Source of the DNA: Streptomyces adelaidensis
GTDB lineage: Bacteria; Actinomycetota; Actinomycetes; Streptomycetales; Streptomycetaceae
Assembly (NCBI RefSeq): GCF_016598475.1
Contig: NZ_JAEMUX010000014.1
Coordinates: 1-64,000, forward strand
DNA: 64,000 nucleotides
Direction of reading: 5' to 3'
Each line of letters begins with the position of its first letter. The first letter of the stretch is position 1. The notes below the pieces were generated by a model. That model did no database searches. It had not been told where the DNA came from and worked only from the letters and a program-made list of their open reading frames with translations. This document shows positions 27,036 through 36,114 of this stretch, piece after piece. The position numbers and the translations under genes were made by a program.

Positions 27036-28454
27036 CTAGCCCATCTCCTCCAGCGCCTTGCCCTTCGTCTCCTGCACGAACCTGAGGACGAAGGGGATGG
27101 AGAGCGCGGCGAAGACCGTGTAGATCACGTAGGTCGCGGAGAGGTTCCAGTCGGCCAGGGACGGGAAGCTCGCGGTGATGGCCCAGTTGGCGATCCACTG
27201 CGCGGAGGCGGCCACGCCCAGCGCGGCGGCGCGGACCCGGTTGGGGAACATCTCGCCGAGCATGACCCAGACGACCACGCCCCAGGAGAGCGCGAAGAAG
27301 AGGACGAAGAGGTGGGCGGCGATCAGGGCGACCCAGCCCTGGGTTGCGGGCAGCTTGCCGTCGACGAGGTCGAAGGAGAAGGCCCAGGCCTCCAGGGCGA
27401 GGCCGAGGACCATGCCCACGGAGCCGATGAGGGCCAGTGGCTTGCGGCCGACGCGGTCCACGAAGATCATCGCGATGACGGTGCCGACGATGTTGATGAT
27501 CGACGTCGTGAAGGAGTAGAAGAACGAGTCCGTCGGGTCGACGCCGACCGACTGCCACAGGGTCGAGGAGTAGTAGAACGCGACGTTGATGCCGACGAAC
27601 TGCTGGAACACCGACAGGCCGATGCCGATCCAGACGATCGGCTTGAAGAGGAAGCTGCCGCCGAGCAGGTCCTTGAAGGTCGACTTGTGCTCGCTGTTCA
27701 TCGCCCGCTCGATCTCGGCGACACGGGCGTCCAGGTCCACGTCCTCGCCCTCGACCTCGGCGAGCACCTGCCGGGCGCGCTCGTCCTTGCCGACGGAGAT
27801 CAGGAAGCGCGGCGACTCGGGGATGACGAAGGAGAACAGGCCGTAGAGGACGGCCGGGACGACCATGACGCCGAGCATGACCTGCCAGGCCTCCAGGCCG
27901 AGCAGTTCACCGCGCTGGTCACCACCGGCGGCGTTCAGGATGCCCCAGTTGACCAGCTGGGAGATGGCGATGCCGACGACGATCGCGGCCTGCTGGAACG
28001 AGCCGAGCCGTCCCCGGTACGCGGCCGGGGCGACCTCGGCGATGTAGGCGGGGCCGATGACGGACGCCATGCCGATGGCGAAGCCGCCGACGATCCGCCA
28101 GAAGGCGAGGTCGTACAGCGCGAAGGGCAGCGCGGAGCCGACGGCGCTGATCGTGAAGAGCACGGCCGCGATCTGCATGCACCGGATACGGCCGATCCGG
28201 TCGGCTATTCGACCCGCGGTGGCGGCGCCGACGGCACAGCCGATCAGCGCGACGGCGATGACCTGCGCCAGGGCCGTGGAGCCGATGTCGTACCGGTCCC
28301 GGACGGCTTCGACGGCCCCGTTAATCACGGCACTGTCGTAGCCGAAGAGGAAACCGCCCATCGCGGCCGCCGCCGCGATGAAGATCACGTGCGAGAGGTG
28401 ATCGGGTCGACCTCTCCACACCCCCACCGTGGGCGTCTGCGCTGCGCCGGTCAC
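27036..28454 (-). CDS. glcP: Glucose permease, MFS sugar porter
   Basis: This 472-residue protein belongs to the sugar-porter branch of the MFS. Twelve hydrophobic segments can be read, with GGFLFGYDSAVINGA at helix 1, ADRIGRIRCMQ after helix 2, VPESPRF-like IPESPRFLISVGKDERA in the central loop, FQQFVGINVAFYYSS at helix 7 and VDRVGRKPL. Glucose uptake in S. coelicolor is by GlcP at this chromosomal position. The GTG at 28454 is chosen because GAGGAGGG stands just upstream. A LacI-type palindrome 31-40 bases upstream implies carbon-source control. Confidence 0.92.
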   Translation of the reverse strand: MTGAAQTPTVGVWRGRPDHLSHVIFIAAAAAMGGFLFGYDSAVINGAVEAVRDRYDIGSTALAQVIAVALIGCAVGAATAGRIADRIGRIRCMQIAAVLFTISAVGSALPFALYDLAFWRIVGGFAIGMASVIGPAYIAEVAPAAYRGRLGSFQQAAIVVGIAISQLVNWGILNAAGGDQRGELLGLEAWQVMLGVMVVPAVLYGLFSFVIPESPRFLISVGKDERARQVLAEVEGEDVDLDARVAEIERAMNSEHKSTFKDLLGGSFLFKPIVWIGIGLSVFQQFVGINVAFYYSSTLWQSVGVDPTDSFFYSFTTSIINIVGTVIAMIFVDRVGRKPLALIGSVGMVLGLALEAWAFSFDLVDGKLPATQGWVALIAAHLFVLFFALSWGVVVWVMLGEMFPNRVRAAALGVAASAQWIANWAITASFPSLADWNLSATYVIYTVFAALSIPFVLRFVQETKGKALEEMG

Positions 28455-28484
28455 GTGCCCTCCTCGGACCACCTGAAGGTAAAA

Positions 28485-28494
28485 GCAACGTTGC
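28485..28494. promoter_or_regulatory. LacI/GalR-type operator in glcP promoter region
   Basis: GCAACGTTGC is a perfect 10-bp dyad with the central CG step of LacI/GalR-family operators. It lies 31-40 bases upstream of the glcP start, in an unusually AT-rich stretch. Confidence 0.55.
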
Positions 28495-28624
28495 CGAGAC
28501 TATGCCTTCAAGTTTCGAAGCCAAAGACGGCCCCTACGTGCCCATTTGAGAGAGGGAGTGATGGGAATACGTTCATTTCTTGAAGAAACAGAAACGGCGG
28601 CAGCTCAGGGACACGGTCGAGCGG

Positions 28625-31600
28625 TCAGCGAAGCCGCTGACTGATCACCTTCGACACACCGTCCCCCTGCATGGACACGCCGTACAGCGCGTCGGCGACC
28701 TCCATCGTCCGCTTCTGGTGGGTGATCACGATCAGCTGCGACGCCTCCTGCAGCTCCTGCATGATCCGGATCAACCGCTGCAGGTTGGTGTCGTCCAGCG
28801 CCGCCTCGACCTCGTCCATCACATAGAACGGACTGGGCCGCGCCTTGAAGATCGACACGAGCATGGCGACGGCGGTCAGCGACCGCTCCCCGCCCGAGAG
28901 CAGCGACAGCCGCTTCACCTTCTTGCCCGGCGGCCGGGCCTCCACATCGACGCCCGTGGTGAGCATGTTGTCGGGGTCGGTCAGGATCAGCCGCCCCTCA
29001 CCGCCCGGGAAGAGCCGGCTGAAGACGCCCTCGAACTGCCTCGCGGTGTCCAGGAACGCCTCGGTGAAGACCTGCTCGACGCGCTCGTCGACCTCCTTCA
29101 CCACCTGAAGCAGATCGGCGCGGGTCTTCTTCAGATCCTCCAGCTGCTCGCTGAGGAACTTGTGCCGTTCCTCCAGCGCCGCGAACTCCTCGAGCGCCAG
29201 CGGATTGACCTTGCCGAGCTGCTGATACGCCCGCTCGGCCGCCTTGAGCCGCTTCTCCTGCTCGGCGCGGTGGAACGTCTTCGGCTGGTTGCGGGGGTGC
29301 TCGGGGTCCTCCGGCAGCTCCTCCCCCTCCGCCGGCAGCGACGGCGGTACGAGCTGGTCGGGCCCGTACTCCGCGATCAGCCCCGCCGGTTCGACGCCCA
29401 GCTCCTCCAGCGCCTTCGTCTCCAGCTGCTCGATCCGCATCCGCTTCTCGGCGCCGAGCACCTCGCCCCGGTGCACGAAGTCGGTGAGCTTGTCCAGCTC
29501 GCCCTTGAGGTCGCGCCCCTCGGCGCGGGCCTGCCCGAGCTCCTGCTCCCGGCGCGCCTTCGCGGCGTCGGCGGCGGTGCGCTCCTCGTCCGCGCGGGCG
29601 AGGGAGACCTCGACATGGGCGAGCAGCTGCCGGGCACCGGACGCGACGGCCTCGGCCACGGCCGCCTCGTGCCGCAGCCGCGCCCTGCGCTGTTCGGCCC
29701 GCGCCCGCGCCTCGCGCTCCGCGCGCGCGGCCCGGTCGAGCGAATCGGCACGCCCCGCGAGCCCCTTGACCCGCTCCTCGTGCGTCCGCACCTGGAGCCG
29801 GGCCTCCATCTCGGTCTGCCGCGCATTGGCCCCGTCCGCCGCGAGCCGATCCCGTACGGAGGTGTCGGGCTCCTCCTCGACGGGCATCTCCTCAGCCACC
29901 GCGAGCCGCTCGGCCAGCTCCTCGGCCTCCTGTACGGCGTTGTCGAGCGCCTCCTGCGCCCGTGCGGCCGCGGCGGTGGACCGCTCGGCCTCCCCGGCTG
30001 CACCCCGCGCCTGCCCGGCCAGCCGCCCGAGCTGCTGGGCGACAGCGGACTTCTCCCGCTCGGCAGCCCGGCGCCGCTCGCCCAGCTCCTCCACGAGCCC
30101 GGCCCGGCCCCGGCGCAGTTCGACGGCGCTCTGCTGGGCCTCGGCCAGCTCCTCGCACCGTACGGCCAGTTCTTCCAGCTCGGCCGCCGCCTCGTCGACG
30201 GACGCCTGCACCTCCAGCAGGCTCGGCGCCGCCGCCGAACCGCCGTGCGCGAAGTGCGCCCCGAGCAGATCGCCTTCGGCGGTGACGGCGGTGAGATCGG
30301 GGCGCCCGTAGACGAGGTCCTCGGCGTCTTCGAGGGTGTCCACCACGACGATGCGGTGGAGTAGGCGGCGTACGGCAGGCATGAGGTCGGCGGGGCCACG
30401 GACGAGGTCGGTGGCGAAGTGCCCGGCCGGGGGTGGCGGGAGGGGCCTTCTTTCCTCCGCGGGTTCGTCGTGGCTGGTCGCGCGGTTACCCGCGCCCTCT
30501 TGCGGAGCATCCTCGGGCGCCCCCGCCAGCAGCAGCGCGGCCCGGCCCGCGTCCTGCTTGCGCAGTAGTCGGATGGCCTCCGCGGCGGAGGCCGGGGTGG
30601 TCACGGCGATCGCGTCGGCCGCCGCACCGAAGGCAGCCGCGAGGGCGACCTCGTGGCCCGGGGTGACCGTCAGCAGTTCGGCGGCCGGGCCGAGCAGTCC
30701 GCCGAGGCGGTCCTTCGCGCCGAGCAGTGCGCCGGTGCCGTCCTTGCGGCGCAGGCCCAGGGCGAGGGTCTCGTGGCGGGCCTGGGTGGCGGCGCGGCGG
30801 CGTTCGGCGGTGGTGGTGGCCTCGCGGGCGGCGGCGTGGGCGGCCTCGGCCTCGGCCAGGGCGCGCTTGGCGGCGTCGTGCTGACCGGCCAGTTCGCTGT
30901 CGTCGGCGTCGAGGCCGTCGACCTCGGCCTTGAGCGCCTCGTACTCCTCCTGGGCGGTGACGGCACGTTCCCGCGCCCCGTCGCGGGCGGCGGCGAGGCG
31001 GTCGATCTCGGCCTGGGCGGAGGCCGCGCGGGAGCGGGCGGCGTTGACCTGGCCGCCCAGCCGGGCGAGGCTCTCGCGGCGGTCGGCGATGGAACGGGCG
31101 ACGTCCTTCAGCCGGCGTTCCTCGATCGTCAGTTCGCGCTCCAGCTCGGCCCGGTGCTCGACCGTGTCCTCCAGCGCGCGCTCGGCCGCCTCCAGGGCCG
31201 CTTCCAGCTCGGCCTCCTGCTCACGGACGCGGGCGGCCTCCCGCTCCATGTCCTCGGGGTCGCGTCCGCGCCGCTCCTCGGGGGGTGTGGAGGTGACGCT
31301 CTTGACCCGGGCGTCGGCCAGCGAGATCGTACCCCGCACCCGCTCGGCGAGCTGGGACAGCTCGTACCAGGTCTCCTGGGCCCGCTGCAGACGCGGGGTG
31401 AGCCGTCGTACCTCGTCCTCCAGGAGCGCCTCCCGCTGGAGCGCCTTCCTCAGCTCGGCCTCGGCGGCCTCCTTGCGCTGCTTGAGCGCGGCTTCGTCGG
31501 CGACCTCCGTCCGGAGCGCCGCCTGGAGTCGTACGAGATCGTCGGCGAGGAGGCGGAGGCGGGCGTCGCGGAGGTCGGCCTGGATGACGGCGGCCCGGCG

Positions 31601-32236
31601 GGCGACGGCGGCCTGCCGGCCCAGGGGCTTGAGCTGACGGCGGAGTTCGTCGGTGAGGTCCTGGACGCGGGCCAGGTTGACCTGCATGGCGTCCAGTTTC
31701 CGGAGCGCCTTCTCCTTGCGCTTGCGGTGCTTGAGGACGCCCGCGGCCTCCTCGATGAAGGCGCGGCGGCCCATGGGGTCGGCGTGCAGGACGGAGTCGA
31801 GCTGGCCCTGGCCGACGATGACGTGCATCTCGCGGCCGATACCGGAGTCGGAGAGCAGATCCTGGATGTCGAGAAGACGGCAGGTGTCGCCGTTGATCTG
31901 ATACTCGCTGCCGCCGTTGCGGAACATGATCCGCGTGATGGTGACCTCGGAGTACTCGATGGGAAGGGCCCCGTCGGAGTTGTCGATGGTCAGGGACACC
32001 TCGGCGCGACCGAGCGGGGGGCGCCCGGTGGTGCCGGCGAAGATGACGTCCTCCATCTTTCCGCCGCGCAGCGATTTCGCACCCTGCTCGCCCATGACCC
32101 AGCTGAGCGCGTCCACGACGTTGGACTTGCCCGAGCCGTTCGGTCCGACGACACACGTGATACCCGGTTCGAACCGGAGCGTGGTCGCCGAGGCGAACGA
32201 CTTGAACCCGCGGAGGGTCAGGGCCTTGAGGTGCAC
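28625..32236 (-). CDS. smc: Chromosome segregation ATPase Smc
   Basis: Smc with ScpAB compacts and segregates the chromosome. The 1203-residue protein begins at the GTG at 32236 (VHLKALTLRGFKSFAS). It has Walker A (VVGPNGSGKSNVVDALSW), two long coiled coils, a hinge around residues 500-680, the signature LSLLSGGERSLTAVAML and Walker B (FYVMDEVEAALDDTN). The hinge has a Pro/Glu-rich insert (about residues 573-600, ending in PLPPPP) that is encoded partly by a dispersed intergenic repeat. The gene is single, followed after 170 bases by glcP. Confidence 0.97.
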   Translation of the reverse strand: MHLKALTLRGFKSFASATTLRFEPGITCVVGPNGSGKSNVVDALSWVMGEQGAKSLRGGKMEDVIFAGTTGRPPLGRAEVSLTIDNSDGALPIEYSEVTITRIMFRNGGSEYQINGDTCRLLDIQDLLSDSGIGREMHVIVGQGQLDSVLHADPMGRRAFIEEAAGVLKHRKRKEKALRKLDAMQVNLARVQDLTDELRRQLKPLGRQAAVARRAAVIQADLRDARLRLLADDLVRLQAALRTEVADEAALKQRKEAAEAELRKALQREALLEDEVRRLTPRLQRAQETWYELSQLAERVRGTISLADARVKSVTSTPPEERRGRDPEDMEREAARVREQEAELEAALEAAERALEDTVEHRAELERELTIEERRLKDVARSIADRRESLARLGGQVNAARSRAASAQAEIDRLAAARDGARERAVTAQEEYEALKAEVDGLDADDSELAGQHDAAKRALAEAEAAHAAAREATTTAERRRAATQARHETLALGLRRKDGTGALLGAKDRLGGLLGPAAELLTVTPGHEVALAAAFGAAADAIAVTTPASAAEAIRLLRKQDAGRAALLLAGAPEDAPQEGAGNRATSHDEPAEERRPLPPPPAGHFATDLVRGPADLMPAVRRLLHRIVVVDTLEDAEDLVYGRPDLTAVTAEGDLLGAHFAHGGSAAAPSLLEVQASVDEAAAELEELAVRCEELAEAQQSAVELRRGRAGLVEELGERRRAAEREKSAVAQQLGRLAGQARGAAGEAERSTAAAARAQEALDNAVQEAEELAERLAVAEEMPVEEEPDTSVRDRLAADGANARQTEMEARLQVRTHEERVKGLAGRADSLDRAARAEREARARAEQRRARLRHEAAVAEAVASGARQLLAHVEVSLARADEERTAADAAKARREQELGQARAEGRDLKGELDKLTDFVHRGEVLGAEKRMRIEQLETKALEELGVEPAGLIAEYGPDQLVPPSLPAEGEELPEDPEHPRNQPKTFHRAEQEKRLKAAERAYQQLGKVNPLALEEFAALEERHKFLSEQLEDLKKTRADLLQVVKEVDERVEQVFTEAFLDTARQFEGVFSRLFPGGEGRLILTDPDNMLTTGVDVEARPPGKKVKRLSLLSGGERSLTAVAMLVSIFKARPSPFYVMDEVEAALDDTNLQRLIRIMQELQEASQLIVITHQKRTMEVADALYGVSMQGDGVSKVISQRLR
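30472..30497. repeat. Dispersed Streptomyces repeat, copy inside the smc hinge codons
   Basis: The 26-base core shared with 35999-36024 (25 of 26 identical; GGCTGGTCGCGCGGTT then CCCGCGCCC) lies in frame inside smc, residues about 580-589. Confidence 0.75.
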
Positions 32237-32359
32237 GCCGCCGGACTCTACCTTCCGGCCTTGTCTCACTCCATGAACGCGCGGTTTCGCACATGAACGT
32301 GCAGGGCACATCAGACGTTGAAGAGGGTGAGGCGGCACGGAAGCGCGGGGGAAAGAAAG

Positions 32360-32386
32360 AAGGGACGCCTAAGAAAGGCGTCCCTT
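32360..32386 (-). terminator. Intrinsic terminator of the small coiled-coil gene
   Basis: AAGGGACGCCT and AGGCGTCCCTT form an 11-bp perfect stem with a 5-base loop. On the transcribed strand it is followed by a T-rich tract, a classical intrinsic terminator. Confidence 0.88.
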
Positions 32387-32467
32387 GCAGATCTGACAAC
32401 TTAGCGGTTGATACAGGCCGGCCCAACCACTGCTGTCGTTTAGTACGGTGTTGTTGCGATGCAGTGA

Positions 32468-32668
32468 TCAGGTGAGCGCAGGCTCCGCCTGGTGTGCGTC
32501 GAGCTCCATGAGCGAGTCGTGAGAAGCGGCAGCCGTCAGCGCGTCGTTCTCCGCCTGGATCCTTCCGAGCTCGGATTCCAGGTCTTGGACGCGCTGCTGG
32601 AGCCGTCGCATCTCGGCGAGGAGTCGCGGGTCGGAGCCGCCGACGTAACCGAGAAGCGCCTTTGCCAT
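32468..32668 (-). CDS. Small coiled-coil protein, unknown function
   Basis: A 66-residue acidic protein: MAKALLGYVGGSDPRLLAEM followed by a leucine-heptad coiled coil (RRLQQRVQDLESELGRIQAE). GGAGG stands about 11 bases upstream of the ATG at 32668. The gene ends in a strong intrinsic terminator, supporting its reality. The N-terminal GYVGG plus helix layout is conserved in Streptomyces as far as I recall; no function is known. It may bind another protein through its coiled coil. Confidence 0.75.
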   Translation of the reverse strand: MAKALLGYVGGSDPRLLAEMRRLQQRVQDLESELGRIQAENDALTAAASHDSLMELDAHQAEPALT

Positions 32669-33068
32669 GATGGATGGTCCTCCACACTGAGTGACCGACC
32701 GAAGCGGGTGGGTCGTGAGGGAATCGCACCCGCGGTGCTTGGCACTGTTGAGTTTAAGCTGCCGTTCATCCATGCCAAACAGCTAAGGTGCGCGGGGCTT
32801 TCAGCGTCTCACCAAAAAGTTTGACGGTCAACACGATCACGCCCCGCACTGGCAGGCGTCCCGGTGCCGCGCGGCCCTGAGCGGGCGACGCTGCGGCCTT
32901 TCCTGGGCCTCTCCGCGCCCATGGAGCGACGGGATCATCCTGTTATCGGAGCCTGCCACGACAAACCCGTCTTGGCAATCACCTGCACATTTCTACTTTG
33001 TGCATGCATCTGGCATATGCCGGTGGCGTGCCCCTCCGCTCTCGCCCGACCCGCCGCACAACGTGGGC
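32669..33068. other. Intergenic region between small coiled-coil gene and acyP
   Basis: No gene is visible in 400 bases. It holds small dyads (TTGACGGTCAA at 32821-32831, GGCATATGCC at 33012-33021) and a relatively AT-rich part near 32970-33020. It should contain the promoter of the small gene. Confidence 0.4.
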
Positions 33069-33350
33069 TCAGCGAATGGCGAAGCCCTCGTAGCCCCGTC
33101 GTGGTGTGTCCCAGATCTCGGTGACACCGTCCACGCGCCCGGGCGTGTCGTCGCTCAGGAGCCAGTCGAGGAGCCCTTGGCACGCTTCGCGGGAGCCCTC
33201 GGCGACCACCTGCACCCGTCCGTCGGCCAAATTGAGAGCAAAACCACTCAGCCCGCCGACCTCCAGCGCCCTGGCCCGCGTGAACCAGCGGAAACCCACA
33301 CCTTGCACCCGTCCACGCACCCAGGCGACCAGCCGTACATCCTCGCTCAT
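33069..33350 (-). CDS. acyP: Acylphosphatase
   Basis: This 93-residue enzyme hydrolyses acyl phosphates. It has the N-terminal loop [15 protein letters not shown] with the catalytic arginine and the conserved asparagine in [17 protein letters not shown]. Full length. It lies between smc and mutM, as in other Streptomyces. The biological substrate is uncertain. Confidence 0.94.
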   Translation of the reverse strand: MSEDVRLVAWVRGRVQGVGFRWFTRARALEVGGLSGFALNLADGRVQVVAEGSREACQGLLDWLLSDDTPGRVDGVTEIWDTPRRGYEGFAIR

Positions 33351-33552
33351 GACTGCACGCTAACGGGCCAATGTCTCTCGGGCCTCTCCCTCCCCTGGCG
33401 CCATGCTGTACCGTCCCGACCCAATGAATCTCATATGAAACTCACTCGTTCGTGTGAGGTTCGTGAAGGCGACGATCACAACGTTGACGACACCCCCAAC
33501 ATCGTTCCCAACGTTGACCGCAGGACACCGCAAGGACGAGGAAGGCCAGGAC

Positions 33553-34518
33553 ATGGGACGCCACCGACGCTCCGCCGCCGGCCGCGCCGCCAGTGGCCGC
33601 GCCACCGGGGTCACGGACACGGGCTTCGCTTCCGAGGAGCCGCACTACGGCCCGGAGAACCTGTACGGGTTCGCCGCGGTCCTGGAGGCGGACGCCCAGG
33701 CCGCGTCACGCGGCGGCAATTCCCGCCGTCGCAAGAAGAGGACCGCGACGCCTGTGAAGACCGGTCTGCTCGGTGTCTCCGCCGCCGTCGCCCTCGGCAC
33801 CGTCGCGATGGCCACCGGGGTGCTGCCGGGCGGCGACAAGTACACGGTCAGCGGGGGTAACAGCGCCGAGACGGTGCTGCCGGCCGGCTCGCCGACGAGT
33901 GGGGCGACCCAGCAGGGCGGCACGGACGGCGCCGCGCAGGAGCGCGAGGACGAGTCCACCAGCCGGGACACCGAGCGCGAGGCCTCGCCGTCGTCCAGCC
34001 CCTCCCAGTCGACCACGCCGTCCAAGAAGCCCTCCGAAGAGGCGGGCAAGGGCTCCGAGGCCAAGAAGCCCAAGAAGCCGGCCGCCGAGCCCACCAAGGA
34101 GAAGGAGAAGAAGACCACCGCCCCGGTGGAGGTCTCCTCCGAGACGCAGGCCGAGGCCGCGGTGCTCCAGCTGGTCAACGAGGAGCGGGCCAAGGCGGGC
34201 TGCAGCCCGGTGGCGGCCAGCAGCGATCTGGCCAAGCTGGCCGAGACCTTCAGCGAGGACATGGCCCTGCGCGACTTCTTCGACCACACCAACCCCGACG
34301 GCGAGGACCCGTGGGACCGCGCGGCCGCCCTCGGGATCACCGGTCTCGGCGGCGAGAACATCGCCCGCGGCCAGGCCACCGCCGAGGCGGTCATGGAAGC
34401 CTGGATGAACAGCCCCGGCCACAAGGCGAACATCCTGAACTGCGACTTCAAGACCCTCGGCGTCGGTGTCCACCTGGGCGCCGGCGGCCCCTGGTGGACG
34501 CAGGACTTCGGCTACTAG
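33553..34518 (+). CDS. Membrane-anchored CAP/SCP-domain protein
   Basis: The 321-residue protein has a cytoplasmic basic start, one membrane segment (GLLGVSAAVALGTVAMATGV), a disordered Ser/Thr/Pro/Lys linker of about 100 residues and a C-terminal CAP domain: VLQLVNEERAKAGCSPV, FSEDMALRDFFDHTNPDGE, GENIARGQATAEAVMEAWM, SPGHKANILNCDFKTLGVGV. Two cysteines could form a disulfide. Such proteins are found in many Gram-positive bacteria outside the membrane, with unknown roles. The ATG at 33553 has GAGGAAGG 7 bases upstream. Confidence 0.88.
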   Translation: MGRHRRSAAGRAASGRATGVTDTGFASEEPHYGPENLYGFAAVLEADAQAASRGGNSRRRKKRTATPVKTGLLGVSAAVALGTVAMATGVLPGGDKYTVSGGNSAETVLPAGSPTSGATQQGGTDGAAQEREDESTSRDTEREASPSSSPSQSTTPSKKPSEEAGKGSEAKKPKKPAAEPTKEKEKKTTAPVEVSSETQAEAAVLQLVNEERAKAGCSPVAASSDLAKLAETFSEDMALRDFFDHTNPDGEDPWDRAAALGITGLGGENIARGQATAEAVMEAWMNSPGHKANILNCDFKTLGVGVHLGAGGPWWTQDFGY

Positions 34519-34561
34519 ACCGTCACCCGCGCCGCCCTCTGCTGCCGGTCGACCCCGGCAA

Positions 34562-34582
34562 GCACTAACCAGCAGTTAGTGC
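34562..34582. promoter_or_regulatory. Probable HxlR operator
   Basis: GCACTAAC and GTTAGTGC form a perfect 8-5-8 inverted repeat, 40 bases before the regulator start. The AT-rich dyad fits a winged-helix operator and not a terminator. Confidence 0.5.
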
Positions 34583-34621
34583 AACCTTTTGGTTAGCGCT
34601 GCGCCGGAGTATTCTCGACGT

Positions 34622-35062
34622 ATGGAATCAGCCGCGCAGACCGCAGTGACGCCCGCGCAGGCCGCCGCGGGCGCGGACGCCGTGAACCTCGACGACCTGG
34701 CCTTCGATGTGTTCGCCAGGAACTGTCCCTCCCGGAACACCCTGGAGCACGTCACGGGCCGCTGGGGTGTGCTCACGCTGGGCGCGCTGCACGAGGGCTC
34801 GCTCCGCTTCAACGAGCTGCGCCGACGCGTCGACGGCGTCAGCGAGAAAATGCTCTCCCAGACCCTGCACGCCCTGGAGCGCGACGGCCTGGTCCACCGC
34901 GAGGCCCAGCCCACCAACCCGCCCCGCGTCGACTACACCCTCACCCCGCTGGGCCGCGAGGTCTCCGAGCGCCTGCTGTCCCTCATCACCTGCGTGGAGG
35001 ACCGCATGGAGGACGTGCTCCGGGCCCGCGAGCACTACGACGAGGCCCGCGGCGCCCGCTGA
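34622..35062 (+). CDS. HxlR-family winged-helix regulator
   Basis: The 146-residue protein has the HxlR signature: [60 protein letters not shown] and [16 protein letters not shown] cysteine (C after FARN) occupies the position used for redox sensing in YodB/HypR-type HxlR proteins, so redox or aldehyde sensing is possible. Its 3' end overlaps the 3' end of mutM by 28 bases on the other strand. Its target beyond itself is unknown. Confidence 0.88.
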   Translation: MESAAQTAVTPAQAAAGADAVNLDDLAFDVFARNCPSRNTLEHVTGRWGVLTLGALHEGSLRFNELRRRVDGVSEKMLSQTLHALERDGLVHREAQPTNPPRVDYTLTPLGREVSERLLSLITCVEDRMEDVLRAREHYDEARGAR

Positions 35063-35895
35063 CACGTCGGGCAGAAGTAGCTGGACCGGTTCATCCACGG
35101 CCGCCGCCGCATCGGCGTGGCACAGCGCCGACAGGGCAGCCCCTCCCGGCCGTACGCGTCGAGCGAGCGGTCGAAGTACCCCGACTCCCCGTTGACGTTG
35201 ACGTACAGGCTGTCGAAGCTCGTGCCGCCCACCGCGAGGGCCGCGTTCATCACGTCCCGTACATGGCCCAGGAGTTCGGTGGTGCGGGGGCGCGTGAAAC
35301 CGGCGGTCGGGCGCTCGTAGTGGACACGTGCGCGCCAAAGCGCCTCGTCCGCGTAGATGTTGCCGACCCCGCTGATCAACGACTGGTCGAGCAGGGCCCG
35401 TTTGATGGTCGTACGCTTCCGCCGCAGCGCCTGGTGGAAGGCCTCCGCGTCGAACCGCGGGTCGAGCGGGTCGCGCGCGATGTGCGCGATGACGTCCGGC
35501 AGGCCGTCGGGGGTGGTGTCGTGCAGCGACAGCCCACCGAAGGTGCGTTGGTCCACGAAGCGGAGTTCGGTACGGAGGTCGTCCGCGAAACGGACCCGGA
35601 TCCTCAGGTGCTTCTCGTCGGCCGCGTCCTGCGGCTGCACGAGCAGCTGCCCGCTCATCCCGAGGTGGGCCAGCACGGCGATCCCGGTGTCCTCCACCGG
35701 CAGCCACAGATACTTTCCCCGCCGGCTCGGCTCACCGATGCGGTGCCCCTTGAGCCGGTGCGCGAAGTCCTCGGGCCCGGCCGGATGCCGCCGGATCGCC
35801 CGCGGATGCAGTACCTCGACGTCGGCGACGGTCCGGTGGGCCACCCACCGCGCCAGTCCTCGCCGTACGACCTCTACCTCGGGAAGTTCGGGCAC
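35035..35895 (-). CDS. mutM: Formamidopyrimidine-DNA glycosylase
   Basis: MutM removes 8-oxoguanine from DNA. The 286-residue enzyme begins [13 protein letters not shown] (Pro2 nucleophile, Glu3), has the helix-two-turn-helix [15 protein letters not shown] and ends in the zinc finger [20 protein letters not shown] with the second CxxC pair (CPTC). It is convergent with the HxlR regulator, and the two stop regions overlap by 28 bases. Confidence 0.97.
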   Translation of the reverse strand: MPELPEVEVVRRGLARWVAHRTVADVEVLHPRAIRRHPAGPEDFAHRLKGHRIGEPSRRGKYLWLPVEDTGIAVLAHLGMSGQLLVQPQDAADEKHLRIRVRFADDLRTELRFVDQRTFGGLSLHDTTPDGLPDVIAHIARDPLDPRFDAEAFHQALRRKRTTIKRALLDQSLISGVGNIYADEALWRARVHYERPTAGFTRPRTTELLGHVRDVMNAALAVGGTSFDSLYVNVNGESGYFDRSLDAYGREGLPCRRCATPMRRRPWMNRSSYFCPTCQRAPRASS

Positions 35896-35998
35896 GAGTG
35901 TCCTCCGGGGAGCGCGTTGGTGGGTGGCGTCCGCAGCGTAGCGATTCGCGTCAGGGGTCGGGGGGTGGGGCTTCGTTGGCGGGTGCGGGTCCGGTGGG

Positions 35999-36024
35999 GG
36001 CTGGTCGCGCGGTTCCCCGCGCCC
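35999..36024. repeat. Dispersed Streptomyces intergenic repeat, copy 2
   Basis: Contains GGCTGGTCGCGCGG followed by TTCCCCGCGCCCC. It lies in the mutM-rnc intergenic region and shares 25 of 26 bases with the copy in smc. Confidence 0.7.
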
Positions 36025-36114
36025 CTAAAGGAAAAAGCACGGGGCCGGACGCGAGCGGACCCGCAGGCCGCCGGGGCGGCTTGCGGGTCCGGGTGGTACG
36101 TCGGCGTCCGGCGG

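Noticed and set aside
30400..30530. Frameshift or pseudogene in smc at the repeat
   Set aside because: The frame stays open and resumes Smc-like sequence (VRGPADLMPAVRRLL) after the insert, so the gene is probably functional.
32864..33124. Small plus-strand frame with a hydrophobic stretch and cysteines
   Set aside because: No ribosome-binding site, no recognisable family, and it overlaps acyP antisense.
34562..34582. Terminator for the CAP-domain gene
   Set aside because: The arms are AT-rich and lie just before the HxlR start, which fits an operator better; it could still do both.
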